Shown piece by piece: positions 59,792-64,000 of a DNA stretch of 64,000 nucleotides; position 1 is the first letter of the stretch; every line of letters starts with the position of its first letter. The notes below the pieces were generated by a model that was not told where the DNA came from, made no database searches, and saw nothing but the letters and a program-made list of their open reading frames with translations. Both the position numbers and the translations under genes were made by a program. The DNA comes from an uncultured Ilumatobacter sp. (GTDB lineage Bacteria > Actinomycetota > Acidimicrobiia > Acidimicrobiales > Ilumatobacteraceae), in the NCBI GenBank assembly GCA_937905835.1, contig CALCXK010000056.1, positions 226,510-290,509 on the forward strand. The letters are read 5' to 3'.

Positions 59792-59799
59792 CACTGAGC

Positions 59800-60588
59800 G
59801 TGGACTCGACCAACGCCAGCACCGCTTCTCTGATCAGCACTGCTGACCAAGCAACTCTTGATCTGTTCGCATCGATCTGTGACCGCACCGCCGAGGTGGT
59901 GGGGGCAAACGCGGACTGGGGTGCGTCGGGCCTACGTGATGGGCAGTACAACGTGGACCTCGAGGTCGACGCAGTCTGTGTCGGCCCGCTGCTGGCTGCC
60001 GGATACGACGTGCTGTCCGAGGAATCGGGTGTGCAGCACGCTCAGGGGTCAGATGGGCGGAGCATTGTCGTGTGTGATCCTCTCGACGGCTCGACGAACG
60101 CCAGCTTGGGCCTGCCGTGGTGTGCAACGGCGCTGTGTTTGGTGAGCAACGGTGTGCCGACTGTGGCGATGGTGAGCAACCTGGCTACCGGCGACCGGTA
60201 CAGCGCCGTGAAGGATCGCGGAGCGAATCGCAACGGCCAGCCGATTTTGGTCGGTGCCTCGACGCCGCTCGAAGACGCGATTGTGGCCATGAACGGCCTC
60301 CCTGCTGCGAATTGGGGTTGGCGACAGTTCCGAGCGATGGGTGCCGCAGCGCTCGACATCGCGGCGGTCGCACGCGGTGGATTCGACGGTTACGTCGACA
60401 CCACCACTGATTCGCACGGCGTGTGGGACTACCTCGCATCGGTGCTCATCCTCGAAGAAGCTGGCGGTGCGGCCATTGACGCTGCGGGCCGCGATTTGAC
60501 GGTGCTCGAACACGACGCTCGGCGGACGCCGATTGTTGCGTCAAACCGGGCGCTACTCGACGTGCTGCTCGCCGCACGCAGCCGCTGA
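59800..60588 (+). CDS. Inositol monophosphatase family protein
   Basis: The 262-residue protein has the lithium-sensitive phosphatase motifs: EESG near residues 74-77, DPLDGSTN at 93-100 and the C-terminal GVWDYLASVLILEEAGG. It binds metal ions and may hydrolyse inositol-1-phosphate (needed for mycothiol and phosphatidylinositol lipids), fructose-1,6-bisphosphate or histidinol phosphate; HisN-type activity is possible because the his genes here encode no phosphatase. The GTG start follows TACCGT by 8 bases. Confidence 0.88.
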   Translation: MDSTNASTASLISTADQATLDLFASICDRTAEVVGANADWGASGLRDGQYNVDLEVDAVCVGPLLAAGYDVLSEESGVQHAQGSDGRSIVVCDPLDGSTNASLGLPWCATALCLVSNGVPTVAMVSNLATGDRYSAVKDRGANRNGQPILVGASTPLEDAIVAMNGLPAANWGWRQFRAMGAAALDIAAVARGGFDGYVDTTTDSHGVWDYLASVLILEEAGGAAIDAAGRDLTVLEHDARRTPIVASNRALLDVLLAARSR

Positions 60589-61144
60589 GCCCTGTCCAGG
60601 CCCGCTACTCGTCCAACTCCTGATCGCACCGGGAACGGTTTGCCAAGCTCATTGAACATCTCGGCACCGCCCTTGATCCACTGACTGTTGGGCACATGAT
60701 GTCGACGATGGCTGAACACAGGGACCGCGGCGATAGTGGTCTTCCTGTTCGACCTGCCTGACAGCCGACTCTTTTACCAGGACACTGGTCAGGTGTGCTG
60801 AGCGACCTGCGTCCCGACGTGCCGACCAATATTGAGCTCATCCAGGCCGAGATCGAGGGGCAGTGCCCGGTACCGAGTTGCGCGAGATCGGCTACGTCGA
60901 ATCGAACGTCATCTTCGGCTGACCGGCGATCGCGAAGTGGCCCGTGAGGGAGCGTCGGATCCCGTTGCGGGGATGGGCTTGAATCAGTCGACCGAACCGA
61001 AGTTCGGCGCTGGATCCCTGATTGACGCGCTCACGAGCCGTCTTCATCGTCGCGCCACCCCGGGCACATCGCAAGGGCCAGTTCTGTGTAGGTCGCGTTG
61101 CGGATTTGACTCCCCGGACCGACCGATAGGCTGTCGCACTTGTC
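60589..61144. other. Long stretch without a confident gene; holds the tRNA-Val promoter
   Basis: No protein gene is supported. Several fragments have protein-like bits (for example SQWIKGGAEMFNELGKPFPV on the minus strand near 60660, and RVNQGSSAELRFGRLIQAHP near 61010), suggesting decayed genes. A TTTGAC at 61105-61110 and TAGGCT at 61127-61132 form a promoter for the tRNA that starts at 61145. Confidence 0.5.
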
Positions 61145-61218
61145 GGGCGCATAGCTCAGTTGGCTAGAGCGCTGCCTTTACATGGCAGATGTCGGGGGTT
61201 CGAGTCCCTCTGCGCCCA
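61145..61218 (+). tRNA. tRNA-Val (anticodon TAC)
   Basis: The cloverleaf has acceptor GGGCGCA/TGCGCCC, D-arm GCTCAGTTGGCTAGAGC, anticodon stem CTGCC/GGCAG with loop TTTACAT (anticodon TAC) and T-arm GGGGG-TTCGAGT-CCCTC. The discriminator is A, and CC but not the final A follows. The T-loop is normal, unlike the tRNA-Val(CAC) at 33578. Confidence 0.95.
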
Positions 61219-61221
61219 CCG

Positions 61222-61250
61222 ATCTACCAGGGATTTTGTCCCTGGTAGAT
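61222..61250. repeat. Perfect 12-bp stem hairpin directly after tRNA-Val
   Basis: ATCTACCAGGGA and TCCCTGGTAGAT form a perfect stem around TTTTG, starting 4 bases after the tRNA. There is no U-tract after it. It could terminate or process the tRNA transcript, or be part of an attachment site; just beyond it the sequence TCGGTAGCAGTCCGGTAGCAG contains a short direct repeat. Confidence 0.7.
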
Positions 61251-61368
61251 GCTTGGCTCGGTCATTCGGTAGCAGTCCGGTAGCAGTTCATATCCGGATC
61301 GTCACTATCGATGAGTGGCGCCAGGCACGGCGTAGAACTACTCGCGGAGGGTGGGTTAAGTTCGACCC

Positions 61369-62787
61369 ATGCGCAAACTTCTCAGCGTTATTCTCGCGAC
61401 CGTGTTTCTGGCCGCTTGTGTCTCAAGCACGCCAAACTCAGCAGGCGGCTCAGATTCCGTACCCGTCGAGACTGGCGCACCGACAACAACGGCGGCACCG
61501 ACAACAACGGCAGCACCGACAACAACGACAGCACCGACAACAACGACAGCACCGACGCCGACGACAGATCCGGGACCGGCCGACGTTTACCTTGACCCAA
61601 CACTTGCTGGCGTCGGCGTTGAGTCCTGTCAACTGCTGGATCAGGCCGCCGACACCCAACGGAAGTACCACCTTTCGACCGGGTTCCCCGTTGAGACCGC
61701 GAACTTCGAATCCAAAGGCACGTTCAAGATCGCGCTCATTCCTATTGACTTCGACGACTTCGAGGGCAACACCGCCGACATCGATGATGCGGCACGTCAC
61801 AGCGAAATGGTGTCCGACTGGTACGCCATGATGTCCGACGGACGGGTGACCATCGACTGGGAGATCCATGACTCGTTGATAAGGGTCCCGTACAACCTCA
61901 GAGACTTCGCCCTAGACCGCTCCCGGAGCGACGACGATCGTCTCGCCCGAGTCGCGTTTGAAGCCGCCGACCCATTCATCGACTTCACTGAGGTACGCGC
62001 CGCGATTTTCCTCCTTCCGCGGGTACAGGAATCGATGGCCGAAGGTGTTCAAGGGTTCCTGCACTCAAGTTTCGGCTATGAGGGCGGCTTCAGGTCCGAG
62101 GAAGGACCGGTCTACAACTACGCGATTGGTGGCGCCTACTGGGAGAGGCCCTCCAAAGAGATCTGGAGCTACTGGGCACACGAAATGGGCCACATGTTCC
62201 CGCTACCCGACCTCTACGATGTGAGAGGCCAGTGGTGGAACGGCGTCGATCTCGAGATCCCAGGCGGCCCGTTCAGCACGTTCGACATGATGGCCAGCCA
62301 GGACGGACCGTCACGAACACTGAGTACCTGGCTGAGATTTATGATGGGGTGGCTCGACGAAACCCAAGTCCTATGCCTCGACCGGGACAACTCGCTCAAC
62401 GGCGAGGTGACACTCGTCCACACCGACACGCTTGACCCCGGAATCAAGTCCGTCATGATCCCGCTCGACTCGAAACGGGTCGTTGTGATCGAGTCACGCC
62501 GACCCAACGACAAGTTCGACTGCCCCGCGTCGCTTTCCCCGTGGCCAGGCTGGCGGGTAATGACCGGAGTTTTGGTCTTCACCGCCGATATGACCATCGG
62601 GCACGGCAACGCCTTCCAACAACTGGTCGTTCCCGAAGACCGAACCCTCCACTCCGTACCAAACTGCGGGGTGCCACCACAGCTAGACGCCATCCTCACG
62701 CCCGGTGACACGGTCACGGTCGACGGAATCACGATTTCGGTCACCGAAAGCGGAAACTACGACCGCATCACGATCACCGAGAACTAG
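61369..62787 (+). CDS. Secreted lipoprotein with M6-like HExGH metalloprotease motif
   Basis: The 472-residue protein starts with a lipoprotein signal peptide (LAAC, Cys17) and a Thr/Pro/Ala linker (about residues 36-65, repeats of APTTT). A catalytic-looking WAHEMGHMFPLPDLYD (HExxH at 271-275) resembles the immune-inhibitor-A/M6 peptidases. Further downstream are GPFSTFDMMASQDGPS, also typical of M6, and beta-rich domains. It is probably a surface-anchored protease, though the third ligand is not certain. The ATG at 61369 follows TAAGTT by 6 bases (leaderless). Confidence 0.8.
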   Translation: MRKLLSVILATVFLAACVSSTPNSAGGSDSVPVETGAPTTTAAPTTTAAPTTTTAPTTTTAPTPTTDPGPADVYLDPTLAGVGVESCQLLDQAADTQRKYHLSTGFPVETANFESKGTFKIALIPIDFDDFEGNTADIDDAARHSEMVSDWYAMMSDGRVTIDWEIHDSLIRVPYNLRDFALDRSRSDDDRLARVAFEAADPFIDFTEVRAAIFLLPRVQESMAEGVQGFLHSSFGYEGGFRSEEGPVYNYAIGGAYWERPSKEIWSYWAHEMGHMFPLPDLYDVRGQWWNGVDLEIPGGPFSTFDMMASQDGPSRTLSTWLRFMMGWLDETQVLCLDRDNSLNGEVTLVHTDTLDPGIKSVMIPLDSKRVVVIESRRPNDKFDCPASLSPWPGWRVMTGVLVFTADMTIGHGNAFQQLVVPEDRTLHSVPNCGVPPQLDAILTPGDTVTVDGITISVTESGNYDRITITEN

Positions 62788-62897
62788 CCCTCCCCGACCC
62801 GCCACCGACCCGGGCTACAAGTAGCGATCAGGCCGTCGGCGTAGACGAGTAACCGTTCGCCCAGCTCCGTTCACGGGACCGCATGGTTGCTCGTCGA

Positions 62898-63632
62898 TCA
62901 AGACACCGTCGAACCGCTCAGGTTGCTCGGCGGTGGCGCGGGAGACTGACGAAAGCGGCGACGATCGCTACGGATGTCAAGCGGTGCCGTACGAATCAAC
63001 GAGAGTCGCGCTGCGAGCAGCATCGGCCAAAGTAGGAGCGGGTAGAGCACGATGCCGACCACGGTTCGCAATGCCGAAAGATCGTCGTCGGGGATCTGGG
63101 TCAACGCGACGAGCACCGTCACCGCGACGGCGGCCAACCCGAACAAGACGCGCAGCGGGATCCGTAGATCCCATCTGGCGACGGCAAGTGCGCCCAGCAC
63201 GACAGAAGGCAATGCCAGCCCGCCCGCCGCGCCGAACGCTGGGAGGATCAGGATGCAGCCGATAGTGCGTGCAGCTCCGAGCGGGACGCGCCGCCAACCA
63301 TTGCGATGCGCTGCCAGCGACAGTCCAGCGCCGGTGAACAACAGACCGAACCCCGCAAGGATTCCGAGCGTGCCCCCGACGGTGAATTCTGGTTCGGGGG
63401 CGATCAGTCGCATCCAGATCCGGGCAACGACACCGAGGGCCACTCCGACGAGGAGTGCGGCGATCACCACCACGATCGCCGGTCGCCGTCGGGCCGCGGG
63501 TTCGCACAATGCCTCTGTTGCCGGCCAGGTCATCGGGAACTCACGCGTCGCCGAGCGCCTCCCGATGCTGCCGAGGACCACGACTGCTGAGACGGACACA
63601 ACAAGTATGACGAATGGCATCAATACTCCCAT
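62898..63632 (-). CDS. Integral membrane protein of unknown function
   Basis: The 244-residue protein has six or seven hydrophobic segments (for example PFVILVVSVSAVVVLGSI; AIVVVIAALLVGVALGVVAR; LGILAGFGLLFTGAGLSLAA; VLFGLAAVAVTVLVALTQI; VGIVLYPLLLWPMLLAARLS) and a basic Pro-rich tail. I cannot assign a family. It converges on the metalloprotease gene. Starts at 63632 or 63620 (second Met) are possible; no clear promoter hexamer was found. Confidence 0.65.
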   Translation of the reverse strand: MGVLMPFVILVVSVSAVVVLGSIGRRSATREFPMTWPATEALCEPAARRRPAIVVVIAALLVGVALGVVARIWMRLIAPEPEFTVGGTLGILAGFGLLFTGAGLSLAAHRNGWRRVPLGAARTIGCILILPAFGAAGGLALPSVVLGALAVARWDLRIPLRVLFGLAAVAVTVLVALTQIPDDDLSALRTVVGIVLYPLLLWPMLLAARLSLIRTAPLDIRSDRRRFRQSPAPPPSNLSGSTVS

Positions 63633-64000
63633 CAGATGTCGGCACCCCCGGGGGCACCGCCAGCGCCAACAATACAGGATCGCATCTCGATGTGATCGTC
63701 GGAGGGGCGGTGACGGACTTCGGTGTCCGCTCGCACGTAGAAGCGGGCACCGCCAGCGTTCGACCTTTGCCCCTGCCCCTACCGGCTGATCGTCGCCGCA
63801 TCGGCAACCGATGTGCGCGCCGAGTTGACCGTCGAGCTTGCCGGAGGTGGCTGAACCTCACGTAGGTGTTCACTCCAACAATATGGAGCACGACATGACC
63901 ACAAACATGCCGCTGACGGCCCTAGAACAGCCCGCGCGCCACCACTGAACTGGTCCGATCCATGCCGGCAAGTGTCCACTTTTGACCCGAGGGGAAGTGG
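63633..64000. other. Right-end stretch without a gene
   Basis: Open frames here are mutually overlapping and lack motifs. A 17-codon frame at 63895 starts ATGACCACAAACATG but is too short to accept. The last bases (GTGTCCACTTTTGACCCGAG) resemble sequences found near transposase genes, but nothing can be concluded from this fragment. Confidence 0.4.

Noticed and set aside
63968..64000. Possible insertion-sequence end at the right edge
   Set aside because: Only about 30 bases are visible and no transposase or paired inverted repeat is present.

Overview
The window looks like chromosomal DNA of a high-GC Gram-positive bacterium, most probably an acidimicrobial (Ilumatobacter-like) actinobacterium. 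This is inferred from gene content, not from a search. Support comes from a two-domain mycothiol synthase, a TIGR03084-type (mycothiol-enzyme-like) protein, an F420-type LLM oxidoreductase, a 13E12-type DUF222-HNH endonuclease behind an actinobacterial SOS box, DUF3499 and DUF6285 proteins, and many genes whose start codon lies only 6-8 bases after a TANNNT hexamer (leaderless promoters). There are no rRNA genes, CRISPR array, phage genes or complete insertion sequences.

Layout. 1-8.1 kb: a reductase operon (partial zinc alcohol dehydrogenase, SDR-HAD fusion) facing a TetR regulator across a perfect palindrome; ddl and murF diverging from one shared palindromic -10 box; an MFS exporter and an epoxide hydrolase. 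8.3-13.4 kb: a compact phenylacetate operon (thioesterase, MarR, paaK, paaA, paaD, paaB, paaC), followed by a broken DUF3237-like remnant. 13.5-18.9 kb: a SOD-like lipoprotein, a membrane protein, the SOS-controlled HNH gene, a methyltransferase split by a TGA codon, and poorly coding DNA. 18.9-27.2 kb: a leucine/isoprenoid-type catabolic module (acyl-CoA dehydrogenase, TIGR03084 protein and TetR on one strand; biotin-dependent carboxylase beta and alpha subunits and an AtuA-like protein on the other). 27.2-41.8 kb: DUF2071, DUF971, LLM oxidoreductase, arfB, P450, ald with its Lrp-type regulator, a J-domain protein, an atypical tRNA-Val beside a 5'-truncated iron permease, rlmN, an M3 peptidase and mshD.

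41.8-50.9 kb: a candidate structured small RNA with its own terminator, then hisC-hisB-hisH-hisA-hisF, four unrelated genes each with its own start signal, then hisI-trpE. 50.9-60.6 kb: a YgfZ-like protein, an M50 peptidase with a TPR-like tail, a PPDK-like protein lacking the ATP-grasp half, terC, dnaG-rpoD, tRNA-Asn, tRNA-Ile2 and an inositol-phosphatase-type enzyme. 60.6-64 kb: tRNA-Val(TAC), a perfect hairpin, a secreted metalloprotease-like lipoprotein and a membrane protein; this end looks accessory.

The most notable non-gene signals are three families of short palindromic repeats. One (GGGGCCTGACCCC core) sits at the 3' ends of genes three times. One (GTCACAC...GTGTGAC ends) directly abuts two leaderless -10 boxes and is also embedded twice inside the atuA-like reading frame. 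One (GTTTGCGTGACG...) brackets the genes inserted between hisF and hisI. Two divergent gene pairs share overlapping -10 boxes. Nothing here amounts to a proven new system; the repeat families, the small-RNA candidate and the divergent promoters are the best leads.
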